DNA of 64,000 bases from Eutrophocola sp965661105 (GCA_965661105.1 CBFICR010000004.1:1-64000); one strand, 5' to 3'. Positions 15,624 through 24,427 are shown, counted from the first letter of the stretch. Program-made: numbers and translations. The notes: generated by a model from the sequence alone, not told the origin.

Positions 15624-16949
15624 CTATCCTGCAACCAGCATGCTGGATAACAAGGTGGCTATGCCCAGGAAAGACATAAAGCCGGCAATATCGGTAACCG
15701 TGGTCAGTACAATAGAAGAAGACTGAGCCGGATCCAGGCCAAAGCGTTTTAAAAGGATTGGAATAACAGCCCCGGCTGTACCGGCCAGCGTCATGGAAAT
15801 AATCATGGCGAGTGCCATTACCAGTGCCAGACCAGCACTGCGGCTCCACAAAAATACGCCGGCAGAGCAAGTTAACGCAATGCCGATGCCATTAATAAAC
15901 CCTGCACCGAGTTCCTTGATCATGACCCGGAACCAGTGTCTCATGGTAATTTCCCTGACAGTCAAGCCTCTCATGGTCACCGCCAGCGATTGTGCTCCGG
16001 TATTTCCGGATTGGCCGGCGGCAATCGGCAGCAACACAGCCAGGGCTGTAAACTGGGCAATAGTATCCTCAAACAAGCCAACCACGGCAGAGGCGGCAAA
16101 GGCGGTGAGAAGATTTATCTGTAACCATGGCTGACGTTTTTTTACGGCAAAGAAACTTGAAGACAGGGCTTTTTCGTCCCTGCTGGCGCCCACCATTGTT
16201 GCCATATCAGTAGCAATATCTTCACGCAGTGCTTCCAGGAGTCCCTGGCTTCGAATGATTCCTACCAGTTTGTGATTCACATCCACCACGGGCATTACCG
16301 CTACCTTGAATTTGTCCAGCTTTTCAATAACCTCTTCCATCGAATCCATGGCATTGACGAAGGTTACAACGGGACGTGACAGGTTGAAGAGCTTCTCATC
16401 ACCATTGGCCAGTACCAGTTGATGGATGTCGAGAATGCTGTCCAGCTGCATGCTGTCGTCCAGTAAAAACAGGTGCTTGATATTACCGGTATCCTGCCGG
16501 CGCAACAGATCCATGGCCTCGTCAACAGTAAGATGCCTACTGCAGGCAGAAAACTCGGGGCTCATCTGCCTGCCTACTGAGTTCTGCGGATAATCCAGCA
16601 GAGCCTTGAATTCGTGGGCAGTGATTTTTTCCATATGGGAAAAATAGCCCTCACGCTCTTCCTCGCTCATGCCATTGAGCTGGGTAATTGAAATGCCGGT
16701 ATCCATTGTGGAAATTGCTTTTGCGGCAAGCTCTTGAGGTATTTTTTTCAGAATTGAAGTCACAGTTCCTGGCGACATTTTATCCATCACGCCTGCAATG
16801 ATATTGGGTTGTTGCGAGGCAAATATTTCAGCAGCATCTTGCGGGTCAATTTTCTCCAGTTTGCGTGCTGCGCTTTCCGGATAATCCAGCAAGAAGGTCT
16901 TGTTGAGTTTATGAATTGCTTCGTCTGCGTTTACTAATTCATTTTGCAT
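15624..16949 (-). CDS. mgtE: Magnesium transporter MgtE
   Basis: About 441 aa. The cytosolic MgtE N domain (about residues 20-125) and a CBS pair (about 130-260) precede five membrane helices. The pore signature LPIAAGQSGNTGAQSLAV and the last-helix TDIAGFMSF are intact. MgtE is a Mg2+-gated Mg2+ channel. ATG 16949 is preferred over GTG 16958 because AGGG lies 8 bases upstream of it. It starts 20 bases after a soluble MgtE-like gene in the same operon and ends tail-to-tail with rsmI. Confidence 0.94.
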   Translation of the reverse strand: MQNELVNADEAIHKLNKTFLLDYPESAARKLEKIDPQDAAEIFASQQPNIIAGVMDKMSPGTVTSILKKIPQELAAKAISTMDTGISITQLNGMSEEEREGYFSHMEKITAHEFKALLDYPQNSVGRQMSPEFSACSRHLTVDEAMDLLRRQDTGNIKHLFLLDDSMQLDSILDIHQLVLANGDEKLFNLSRPVVTFVNAMDSMEEVIEKLDKFKVAVMPVVDVNHKLVGIIRSQGLLEALREDIATDMATMVGASRDEKALSSSFFAVKKRQPWLQINLLTAFAASAVVGLFEDTIAQFTALAVLLPIAAGQSGNTGAQSLAVTMRGLTVREITMRHWFRVMIKELGAGFINGIGIALTCSAGVFLWSRSAGLALVMALAMIISMTLAGTAGAVIPILLKRFGLDPAQSSSIVLTTVTDIAGFMSFLGIATLLSSMLVAG

Positions 16950-16969
16950 GTCAGGCACCCTGCATAGCC

Positions 16970-17815
16970 TTATTGTTTATGATCAATATCAACTGCATCA
17001 CTTACGGTATTGAATAAAGCCAATAGTGATTGCCCATAGACTTCAAATATACTGCTTAGCGGATCTTTACCGGATTTGCTTTTCGGTCTGACGTTATGAA
17101 TTTGCGCCAGGCCCTGGCGCAGAGCATGATGCGGTAATATTCCCAGTAATTGGTTATCCCTGTTTGTTACAGGTAATACATCAGAAAATTCCCAGGCAAT
17201 ATGTTCGCTGGTTTGCTCCAGGAATATTTGCGCCGGAAGAGAAGGGCAGTTGTCCTGCATAAAAGAAGTCACGGGAAGATTCTCACCACCTTTTATCAGG
17301 TCAAGAAAACGTGTTCTACCAAGAAATTTTCCTTCCCTGTCAGTGATATAAATATACTCGCTGTCATCCTGGGTTCCGCCAGCTTTTAAATACTTCATGA
17401 CGTTTTTGTTTTTCACATCATGAGGCACTACCAGCATATGGGGTGTCATCCAGGCACCTACCGTATTGACAGGAAATTCCAGCAGTAATTCAGTGTTTTT
17501 TCGTTGGTTAGCGGGCAATTCTTCAAGAATTTCTTTTTTCGATTCTTCAGAACTGCGACGCAGCACAATAGCAATGGCATTGGCATCAAGGTGTGCAAGA
17601 ATCGCTGCAGATTTTTCTGGCCCCATTGCATTGCAGACTCTGACAAAAAAATCCGGCAGCATATATTTAAGGACAGGGGTTATATAGCTGGAGGGAGCAT
17701 TGGATAAAAGGCTGGCAACAGCATCGACATTACTTTGCTCCAATATTTTTACCGCTGATTTGGGATGTTCGCTCATAAAGCTCAGAGCAAAATCAAGTTC
17801 TTCTTTGTTGTCCAT
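16970..17815 (-). CDS. Soluble MgtE-like protein (MgtE N + CBS domains, no membrane part)
   Basis: 281 aa. Residues 1 to about 120 match the MgtE N superhelix (repeats such as ILAHLDANAIAIVLRRSSEE). About 125-240 is a CBS pair, beginning in the same FPVNTVGAWMTP context as MgtE FPQNSVGRQMSP-like segments. There is no transmembrane region. The remaining 40 residues form a unique tail. It lies immediately upstream of the full-length mgtE. It could modulate the channel or act as a Mg2+/nucleotide sensor; this is inference. Confidence 0.82.
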   Translation of the reverse strand: MDNKEELDFALSFMSEHPKSAVKILEQSNVDAVASLLSNAPSSYITPVLKYMLPDFFVRVCNAMGPEKSAAILAHLDANAIAIVLRRSSEESKKEILEELPANQRKNTELLLEFPVNTVGAWMTPHMLVVPHDVKNKNVMKYLKAGGTQDDSEYIYITDREGKFLGRTRFLDLIKGGENLPVTSFMQDNCPSLPAQIFLEQTSEHIAWEFSDVLPVTNRDNQLLGILPHHALRQGLAQIHNVRPKSKSGKDPLSSIFEVYGQSLLALFNTVSDAVDIDHKQ

Positions 17816-17872
17816 GGGAGGTTTTCCATAAAATGTTTTCCATAAGCTTTTTTAGAAGCAAAATTCGACAGT

Positions 17873-18715
17873 TTATTTATTGGAGGTATTAATCAGGCTT
17901 ACCTGCTCGTGAAAAAATTTTGCAGGAATGATTGCCTGACCGCTCTCGGTTTCAACCACTATACAGGCTTGCGCCAGTTCAATGATTTCACCTTCCAGAT
18001 CACCGATTTTTATTGTGTCACCAACCCGACAATATTTTCTGGTGTATTGGGCGCCGATGATATTAGCCACCATATTTTTTGCACCAAGACTGAAAGCCAG
18101 TGCAGCGCCAGCCAGCAGTATGGCAATGGAAGCAACAATTACATTGCTCAAAAATCCAATGTTTAAACCGATTTGCTCAACACCAATAATAATTGCGCTA
18201 AAGATAATGACGATTTGTATTGCGCGCGCCATGCCGGCACTTTGAGTTATGCCGGCTTTGTCGGCAGCAGAGGAGATTGTGGCTTTTGCGAAATTACTTA
18301 GCAGGAAACCGCCCAGTATAATAATAAGACCGGAAATCAGTCCTGGCAGATAACTGACAATACTGTCGAGCCAGCCAGCGAATACGTCCCAACCCAGAAT
18401 ATTGGCAGCAACCGTCAGGAAGAAAATCATCACGATCCAGAAAACGATTTTGCTGATAATGACCGAGTAGGAACCTTGTATTCTTTCCTGATTGATACCA
18501 TCAATGCGGGTAAATTTGGTTAATAGCACATCGAGTCCCTGAATCAATTTGCGTGTGCTTAGACTTAGAGTATGTGCAACCAGCCAGCCCACCAGTAGCA
18601 CACCTACTGTGCCAATCAGCTGGGGAAAATAGTTGATTAACTGCTGGGAAAAATCAGTAAATGTTTCATTAACAGCGCTCTGCCAGTTAAAAGATGTTGC
18701 TGTGCTATCTGCCAT
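17873..18715 (-). CDS. MscS-family small-conductance mechanosensitive channel
   Basis: 280 aa. N-terminal membrane helices are followed by the pore helix rich in Gly/Ala (AGAALAFSLGAKNMVANIIG, near 200) and the beta domain (VGDTIKIGDLEGEIIE). It ends soon after the beta domain, so the usual cytoplasmic cage is short or missing. Several extra hydrophobic segments lie between residues 30 and 190. It lies between an AstE-like gene and the MgtE-like pair on the same strand, suggesting an ion and osmotic homeostasis operon. Confidence 0.88.
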   Translation of the reverse strand: MADSTATSFNWQSAVNETFTDFSQQLINYFPQLIGTVGVLLVGWLVAHTLSLSTRKLIQGLDVLLTKFTRIDGINQERIQGSYSVIISKIVFWIVMIFFLTVAANILGWDVFAGWLDSIVSYLPGLISGLIIILGGFLLSNFAKATISSAADKAGITQSAGMARAIQIVIIFSAIIIGVEQIGLNIGFLSNVIVASIAILLAGAALAFSLGAKNMVANIIGAQYTRKYCRVGDTIKIGDLEGEIIELAQACIVVETESGQAIIPAKFFHEQVSLINTSNK

Positions 18716-18759
18716 TGACGGCCTCCGGGAATTAACTGTCGTAATTATTAAAGGAGTGC

Positions 18760-19776
18760 TTAGTTTTCATCTCTTTCTTCGATATGTTCTTCTACAATCT
18801 CAGAGTCTTCAAAGGTAGCAATATTGAACAGGGCGTCGCCCTGGTTAACCAGTGGGATCATGGTCATGCCGATGATAATGCCTTTTTGGCTGCTACAAAC
18901 CGGGACTACAGCATCGCCGTAGGGGTCTGACAGGGTGCCCAGTAATTCGCCTTCCTGAACCATACTGCCGATCTTTTTTCTGACTCGTAATGCGCCACTA
19001 TGTGGAGCGCGCACCCATTGACTTGAGGACGCGGTAAAGACTTCTTTTACGGTATGGGATTTACGTTGTCTGCTGGGGCGTATCATGCCAATTGAGCGCA
19101 TAACCGAGAGGATGCCGTTAACTCCGGTTTTAATCACTTTCTCTTCAAAGCGCAGCGCTTCTCCACCTTCGAAAAGTAGCATGGGAATGCCTTTTTCAGC
19201 AGCCGCCTGGCGCAAGGAGCCATCGCGGATCGATGAATTAATGGCCACTGTGACACCAAAGGCCCGCGCCAGTTCAACAGTCTCCCTGTCATCCAGCTGT
19301 GCCCGGATTTGTGGCAGGTTGGTACGGTGGATAGCCCCGGTATGCAAGTCAATCCCGTGAGTGGATTTCTCAACTATTTCCCGCATGAAAATATTGGCCA
19401 TTTGTGAGCCCAGGGAGCCAGAAGCTGAGCCAGGGAAACAGCGATTCAAATCGCGCCGGTCCGGCAGGTAGCGGGAATTATTATTGAAGCCGAAAACATT
19501 GACGATGGGCACAGCGATCAGAGTACCGTGCATGGAGCGTCCGATTGACTTGCGTGCCAGTAAACGCTTGATAATTTCAATGCCGTTGAGTTCGTCACCG
19601 TGAATGGCGGCGGAGACAAAGAGCACCGGGCCGGGTGACTTACCTCTGATGACCTCCACGGGAATCACCATCTCGGTATAGTCAAACAGTTTGGAGACTT
19701 TTATTTCAAGGCGTTTTCTGGTGCCGGGTAAAATGGATTCGCCTGCTATTTCCAGGGCATTTCGATTGAATGACAA
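18760..19776 (-). CDS. Succinylglutamate desuccinylase/aspartoacylase-family zinc hydrolase
   Basis: 338 aa M14-like metallohydrolase. The zinc motif HGDELNGIE (near residue 60) and the downstream histidine in GIDLHTG are present, and a catalytic glutamate is plausible in LLFEGGEAL. A C-terminal beta-rich domain (SSSQWVRAPHSGALRVRKKIG onward) resembles a lipoyl/biotinyl-like barrel, common in this AstE/AspA subgroup. It is probably not the arginine-catabolic AstE, since no ast genes are nearby. Substrate unknown. It heads the MscS-MgtE set. Confidence 0.8.
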   Translation of the reverse strand: MSFNRNALEIAGESILPGTRKRLEIKVSKLFDYTEMVIPVEVIRGKSPGPVLFVSAAIHGDELNGIEIIKRLLARKSIGRSMHGTLIAVPIVNVFGFNNNSRYLPDRRDLNRCFPGSASGSLGSQMANIFMREIVEKSTHGIDLHTGAIHRTNLPQIRAQLDDRETVELARAFGVTVAINSSIRDGSLRQAAAEKGIPMLLFEGGEALRFEEKVIKTGVNGILSVMRSIGMIRPSRQRKSHTVKEVFTASSSQWVRAPHSGALRVRKKIGSMVQEGELLGTLSDPYGDAVVPVCSSQKGIIIGMTMIPLVNQGDALFNIATFEDSEIVEEHIEERDEN

Positions 19777-19861
19777 CTTTATCTCCAGGCTTGCTTGCTC
19801 ATATTAAAACTGGGACTTCCCGATGCGGCAGCATTTCAAAGAGTCTAGCATTAATCTCTTG

Positions 19862-19890
19862 TTGAATTTCCACATTTGCTTGCGTACCCT
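19862..19890 (+). promoter_or_regulatory. Sigma-70 promoter of rnpB
   Basis: TTGAAT (19862-19867), a 17-base spacer and TACCCT (19885-19890) lie 8 bases before the RNA start, the correct distance for transcription to begin at the 5' end of RNase P RNA. Confidence 0.75.
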
Positions 19891-19898
19891 AGCGCCTT

Positions 19899-20258
19899 GA
19901 GTTGGCCAGGCAATCGCTGGCAGTCTTTATTCGTAAAGAATTGTCAGAGGAAAGTCCGGGCTCCATAGAGCACAGTGCCAGGTAATACCTGGGGGGCGCG
20001 AGCCTACGGAAAGTGCAGCAGAAAATAAACCGCCTCACCAGCCTTCGGGCTAACGAGGTAAGGGTGAAATGGTGCGGTAAGAGCGCACCGCATGGGTGGC
20101 AACATTCCATGGCATGGTAAACCCCGCTGGGAGCAAGGCCAAATAGGAATCCAATGGTGTGGCTCGCACTGGATTCGGGTAGGCTGCATGAGCATTATGG
20201 TGACATGATGCCTAGATGAATGATTGCCCAAGACAGAACCCGGCTTACCGGCTAACTC
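19899..20258 (+). ncRNA. rnpB: RNase P RNA (class A)
   Basis: About 360 nt. Conserved elements in order are GAGTTGGCCAGGC at the 5' end, AGAGGAAAGTCCGGGCTCC, GTGCCAGGTAATACCTGG, AAGGGTGAAA with GGTGCGGTAAGAGCGCACC, GAGCAAGGCCAAATAGG and CCTAGATGAATGA. The 3' strand CGGCTAACTC closes helix P1 with the 5' end. It is the catalytic RNA that matures tRNA 5' ends. T-runs follow at once (20260-20277) and probably terminate it. The location between the lpoA/rsmI region and mraZ is as I recall for pseudomonads. Exact ends are estimated from helix P1. Confidence 0.97.
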
Positions 20259-20360
20259 ATTTTTTTTATTTTTTTATCAGGTTTTATTTACAGGGCACAG
20301 ATACATGGATAGTATGTGTCCCTGTCCGAGCACTATGAGTCTGGCTTGAACACGTTTGAA

Positions 20361-20389
20361 CGAAAGCTCTATATACGAAAGCTCTATAT
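20361..20389. repeat. 14-bp direct repeat CGAAAGCTCTATAT
   Basis: Exact copies at 20361-20374 and 20376-20389, separated by one base, in the rnpB-mraZ interval. Confidence 0.9.
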
Positions 20390-20443
20390 TAAAGCCTCAT
20401 AAACAGGGTTGGATGAGTAGAACTGGCTGAATATAAGTCGATT

Positions 20444-20471
20444 AATAGAGCGTTATAAATAGAGCGTTATA
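20444..20471. repeat. 14-bp tandem duplication AATAGAGCGTTATA
   Basis: Two abutting exact copies (20444-20457, 20458-20471) followed by a third partial copy AATAGA. Confidence 0.9.
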
Positions 20472-20518
20472 AATAGAAAGATCGTACTAGAAGTCCTATT
20501 CACAAGAAGCATCCTGCC

Positions 20519-20540
20519 TTTTGCCATAAATATGGCAAAA
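20519..20540. repeat. 22-base palindrome TTTTGCCATA-AA-TATGGCAAAA
   Basis: Perfect 10-base arms around two bases. It could be an operator or a transcription end, but no U-tract follows it on either strand beyond the arm itself. Role unknown. Confidence 0.85.
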
Positions 20541-20722
20541 CCTCGAAAAACACTAAAAAATATCGAAACCCAGCTCAAACTTAAGAAACTACTTTAAGTT
20601 TGTCTTATATCGCATTGTAAATCCTTGTGAATATTCTTCTCGAAAAACTCCTTTTTTGACCTTTTTTCCGATTTTCGGCGCATTTAGCATCACTTTCCAC
20701 TTAAATTTGTGCAATTAAGTGC

Positions 20723-20751
20723 TTGATTTGTTGTATATCCCTGCCTATAGT
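20723..20751 (+). promoter_or_regulatory. Sigma-70 promoter of the dcw cluster (Pmra)
   Basis: TTGATT (20723-20728), a 17-base spacer and TATAGT (20746-20751). The predicted transcript starts near 20758, just before the MraZ boxes and about 140 bases before mraZ. Confidence 0.75.
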
Positions 20752-20780
20752 GCGGAAAAGTGGCAAGAAGTAGCAGAATG

Positions 20781-20795
20781 TGGGTGGAAATGGGT
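20781..20795 (+). promoter_or_regulatory. MraZ operator, two TGGGN boxes
   Basis: TGGGT at 20781-20785 and 20791-20795 separated by five bases matches the known MraZ recognition pattern (TGGGN repeats at 10-base period). It lies about 25 bases downstream of the predicted start of transcription, so MraZ probably represses its own operon here. Confidence 0.75.
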
Positions 20796-20894
20796 TAGTA
20801 AGGCATTTCCTCCCTAATAAAGCCGTTTTCTGCAAACTTTTTCCAGTTAACAACAAGCATTAAAGCAACCAACAAAGCATAAAGGACCCTGATT

Positions 20895-21356
20895 TTGTTA
20901 TTTCGTGGCTTGAACTCAATAAATCTCGATGCGAAAGGGCGTATGGCTATCCCTTCCCGTTATCGTGGAACTATTGATGATCACTGCCAGGGAAAAATGG
21001 TCGTTACCATTGAAGCAACCGATGGCGAGTGTCTTGTCATCTATCCCCTTAATGAATTTGAAGAAATTCAGCGCAAGGTAGAAGCCTTGCCCAGTTTCAA
21101 TGCCACCAGCAAAAAACTCAAGGGCCTTTTTATCGGGCATGCCAATGATATAGAGCTTGACGGTAGCGGTCGCATTTTGATTCCGCCAACTTTGCGCTCC
21201 TATGTAGGACTGGAAAAGAAAGTGGTGCTTGTTGGTCAGGGCAAAAAGTTTGAATTGTGGGACGAGGATGCCTGGAATGCCAAGCGTGAAAGCTGGTTAG
21301 GCCAGGAAGAGACCGAAGAAGAAATGCCTGAAGAAGTAAAAGGGTTGTCACTCTAG
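20895..21356 (+). CDS. mraZ: Transcriptional regulator MraZ
   Basis: 153 aa. Two AbrB-like MraZ domains have the NLDAKGRMAIPSRYR and ELDGSGRILIPPTLR signatures. The start is TTG at 20895, with AAAGGA (20881-20886) eight bases upstream and the expected N-terminus MLFRG. MraZ is a ring-shaped repressor of the mra/dcw promoter. It is the first gene of the division and cell-wall cluster, with its operator upstream. Confidence 0.96.
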   Translation: MLFRGLNSINLDAKGRMAIPSRYRGTIDDHCQGKMVVTIEATDGECLVIYPLNEFEEIQRKVEALPSFNATSKKLKGLFIGHANDIELDGSGRILIPPTLRSYVGLEKKVVLVGQGKKFELWDEDAWNAKRESWLGQEETEEEMPEEVKGLSL

Positions 21357-21359
21357 GTT

Positions 21360-22292
21360 GTGAATAATTTCGAACATCAATCGGTTTTGTTGCAGCAGTC
21401 GGTTGAAGCACTGATTACAGACAAAGACGGTTTCTATATAGACGGTACGTTTGGTAGAGGTGGGCATAGCCGGAAAATTCTCGAAAAGTTGTCCAGCAAG
21501 GGAAAGTTGCTGGTAATCGACAAGGACCCGGATGCAATAAAGGAAGCACTCCATTTACAGCAGCAGGACGAGAGAGTGATTGTGGCACACAGCAGCTTTG
21601 CAGAGCTTGAACAACTGGCCGATACACATGGAGTCATGGGTAAGGTAACAGGTGTTTTGCTGGATCTGGGCGTTTCTTCCCCACAGCTGGACGATGCTGC
21701 AAGAGGGTTTAGTTTTTCCAGAGAAGGTCCGCTGGATATGCGCATGGATACGCAATCAGGTGTGACAGCGGCCCAGTGGGTAGCTGATGCCAGGGAGGAA
21801 GAGCTGATCAGGGTGTTTTTTGAATACGGTGAGGAAAAGTTTTCCCGGCGTATTGCTCGCGCCATTGTCAGGGAGCGCGAACTTGCCCCTATTACTACAA
21901 CTCTGCAGTTGGCTGAAATTGTAAAGCAGGCGCATCCGGCATGGGAAAAGCACAAGCACCCTGCGACACGGGTTTTTCAGGCCATCAGGATAGTGATCAA
22001 TAGAGAGTTGCTTGATCTGGAAAATGCACTGAGTCAGATCCTTGAGTTGCTTTGTATCGGCGGAAGGATGGTGGTGATTAGTTTTCATTCCTTGGAAGAC
22101 AGGCTGGTAAAGCAATTCATCAGCAAGCAGGAAAGAGGTGACGACTATCCATCGGATATGGCGGTCACCCAGGCGCAATTAAATCCACGACTAAAAAGAA
22201 TTGGTAAACAGGTAAGGGCGGGCGCAGAAGAAGTAGCGCTGAATGTGCGGTCGAGAAGTGCTGTTTTAAGGGTCGCAGAAAAAATAGCCTGA
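21360..22292 (+). CDS. rsmH: 16S rRNA (cytosine1402-N4)-methyltransferase RsmH (MraW)
   Basis: 310 aa, GTG start three bases after the mraZ stop. SAM-binding motif DGTFGRGGHSRKIL (about 27-40), then LLDLGVSSPQLDDAARGFSF and the late VISFHSLEDRLVKQF. RsmH modifies the same nucleotide, C1402, as RsmI encoded about 6.6 kb upstream. Standard second gene of the dcw cluster. Confidence 0.97.
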   Translation: MNNFEHQSVLLQQSVEALITDKDGFYIDGTFGRGGHSRKILEKLSSKGKLLVIDKDPDAIKEALHLQQQDERVIVAHSSFAELEQLADTHGVMGKVTGVLLDLGVSSPQLDDAARGFSFSREGPLDMRMDTQSGVTAAQWVADAREEELIRVFFEYGEEKFSRRIARAIVRERELAPITTTLQLAEIVKQAHPAWEKHKHPATRVFQAIRIVINRELLDLENALSQILELLCIGGRMVVISFHSLEDRLVKQFISKQERGDDYPSDMAVTQAQLNPRLKRIGKQVRAGAEEVALNVRSRSAVLRVAEKIA

Positions 22293-22335
22293 GCAGAAGT
22301 TACTGGCTAAAGCCATTTAATGAGAAAGGCTCGGC

Positions 22336-22671
22336 ATGTTAGGTAAAGGAAAGAAAAGTACCAAAGGCAGACAGTTGAAAGATCTGGACACCCGGATTTC
22401 TGCGAAGTCCTGGTTAGGCCTGATAAGTCTGTTGCTGGTAGTGACAGCGTCAGCAACCGGGGTGATTTACTCAACCCATACAAACAGGCATTTGCTGAAT
22501 GAATTGCAACAACTTGAGCGACACAGAAATGAGCTGCAGGTTGAATGGGGACAATTATTACTTGAACAAAGCAGTCTTGTATCGCAAGGCCGCATTGAAA
22601 ATCTGGCAATTGCAGAGCTCGGTATGAAAATTCCGGCAACGGAGAACGTGGTGGTAGTGTCTGGTGAGTAG
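22336..22671 (+). CDS. ftsL: Cell division protein FtsL
   Basis: 111 aa bitopic protein: a basic cytoplasmic N-terminus (about 25 aa), one membrane helix (about 26-47) and a short periplasmic coiled coil with leucine heptads (LLNELQQLERHRNEL). FtsL pairs with FtsB and recruits FtsW-FtsI. It overlaps ftsI by 8 bases. Confidence 0.93.
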   Translation: MLGKGKKSTKGRQLKDLDTRISAKSWLGLISLLLVVTASATGVIYSTHTNRHLLNELQQLERHRNELQVEWGQLLLEQSSLVSQGRIENLAIAELGMKIPATENVVVVSGE

Positions 22672-24427
22672 CGCTAGCAGCATAAAGAAACAACATTTCT
22701 GGAGACTGGGTCTGGTTTCCATAGCCGCAATCACTCTGCTGGGTACGGTTAGCTGGAAGATACTTGACCTTCAGGTTATTAATAATGAAGTTTTGCAGGA
22801 GCAGGGTAATAGAAGAACTGTTCGTAATGATGTCATTGTCGGTCATCGCGGCAACATCATGGACAGAAATGGACAGGCCCTGGCTATTAGTACTCCGGTT
22901 CAGTCGCTCTGGCTAAACCCTCGGGAAATTATTGATAACCCACAGGCATGGAAAATACTGGCAGCGGGTCTCGAAACAATTGAAGTTAATACCAATGTTC
23001 TGTGGAATCGCATTCAGGACAATGCCCAGCGCGAATTTCTATACATAAAACGTCGTCTTCCACCTGCGGAAGTTCAGTCCATTCTGGATCTGAATATTCG
23101 CGGTGTGTATTCCCAGGAAGAGTACAAGCGTTTTTATCCTCTGGGAGAAGTTGCGGTCCATCTTGTGGGGCTTACCAATAGTGATGATGTCGGGCAGGAA
23201 GGGCTGGAGCTTGCTTATGAAGACTGGCTGAAAGGCACGCCCGGCTCCAAGCAGGTTCTCAAGGATCGACGTGGTGGCATTATCCGCGAAGTAAAAATCA
23301 ATTCAGTTGCCGAGCCTGGTAACGATCTGGTCCTGAGTATTGACAGCAGAATCCAGTATCTGGCTTACAAGGCGCTTAAAGAAGAAGTGACACGTCGATA
23401 TGCGAAGGCAGGAACAGCAGTTGTATTGAATGTCGAAACAGGTGAAGTCCTGGCCATGGTGAACCAGCCTTCCTACAACCCGAACAACCGGATCAGCCTT
23501 GATGATAACGAAATGCGTAATCGGGCCATTGTTGATTTGCTGGAACCGGGATCGACGGTAAAGCCGTTTACGATAACCGCTGCTCTGGAAAGTGGATTAT
23601 TTGATACCAACAGCATTATTGATACCAATCCGGGCTATATACAGGTAGATGGCTCTACTAAAAAAGACCCTGTTAATTATAAGAAAGTGGATCTTAAGAA
23701 AATTATTACCAAGTCCAGCCAGGTTGGTGCAATCAAGCTGGGTCTGGCCATGGGGGAGGCGCCAATGCTTGATGTACTTTCCCGTGTCGGGTTTGGCACC
23801 GCAATGGGAACAGGCTTTCCGGGAGAAACCTCTGGCGTACTACCAAGTTTTCCAAGGTGGAGTAAATCAGATATTGCCACTCTTGCTTATGGTTATGGCT
23901 TTCAGGTCACCCCTTTGCAAATGGCACAGGCTTACATGATTTATGCCAACGAAGGTATTCGAAAGCCGGTTTCATTGCTGAAGACTGAAGGTCCTGTTTA
24001 TGGGGAAAGGGTCATTGATGCCAAGATAGCCAGAGACGTGAATGCGATGATGGAAACTGTGGTCAGTACCAAGCTTGGTGGTACCGGCGTGCTGGCAGCT
24101 ATTCCTTCTCATCAGGTTGCCGGTAAAACAGGTACTGCCTGGTATTACAACGTTGGTGGTGGCTACGATGAAGAAAATTATAACTCCTACTTTGCCGGTT
24201 TTGTGCCAGCTCATAATCCCAAAATTGTTGCTGTTGTTTCAATCCATGAGCCCAAGGGCGAAGAGTACGGTGGTGGTCGGGTAGCGGCGCCGGTATTTGC
24301 CAAAATTGCTGCTGGCGCAATGCGAATACTGAATGTACCCCCCGATAGTGCTGTAGAAGAACAGCAAGTCAGCATGAGTAACAGTATCAGTTCTGAAAAG
24401 CAGGTCGCTGCCTGGAGAGATTTATGA
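22664..24427 (+). CDS. ftsI: Septal peptidoglycan transpeptidase FtsI (PBP3)
   Basis: 587 aa. An N-terminal membrane helix and pedestal domain precede the transpeptidase domain. It carries the serine motif STVK near residue 297, SSQ near 350 (the SxN-type position) and KTGT near 487. It cross-links septal peptidoglycan with FtsW. The GTG start lies within the end of ftsL, and the stop overlaps murE as ATGA. Confidence 0.97.
   Translation: MSSASSIKKQHFWRLGLVSIAAITLLGTVSWKILDLQVINNEVLQEQGNRRTVRNDVIVGHRGNIMDRNGQALAISTPVQSLWLNPREIIDNPQAWKILAAGLETIEVNTNVLWNRIQDNAQREFLYIKRRLPPAEVQSILDLNIRGVYSQEEYKRFYPLGEVAVHLVGLTNSDDVGQEGLELAYEDWLKGTPGSKQVLKDRRGGIIREVKINSVAEPGNDLVLSIDSRIQYLAYKALKEEVTRRYAKAGTAVVLNVETGEVLAMVNQPSYNPNNRISLDDNEMRNRAIVDLLEPGSTVKPFTITAALESGLFDTNSIIDTNPGYIQVDGSTKKDPVNYKKVDLKKIITKSSQVGAIKLGLAMGEAPMLDVLSRVGFGTAMGTGFPGETSGVLPSFPRWSKSDIATLAYGYGFQVTPLQMAQAYMIYANEGIRKPVSLLKTEGPVYGERVIDAKIARDVNAMMETVVSTKLGGTGVLAAIPSHQVAGKTGTAWYYNVGGGYDEENYNSYFAGFVPAHNPKIVAVVSIHEPKGEEYGGGRVAAPVFAKIAAGAMRILNVPPDSAVEEQQVSMSNSISSEKQVAAWRDL

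Larger units (their letters stand above)
20259..20722. other. Gene-free region rnpB-mraZ with duplications and palindromes
   Basis: This AT-rich part of the rnpB-mraZ interval holds no convincing gene. After the rnpB T-runs it contains two exact short duplications (20361-20389 and 20444-20471) and a near-perfect 22-base palindrome (20519-20540). An inverted repeat CAAACTTAA/TTAAGTTTG (20576-20584 / 20594-20602) follows. The mraZ promoter and operator come after it. Confidence 0.8.
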
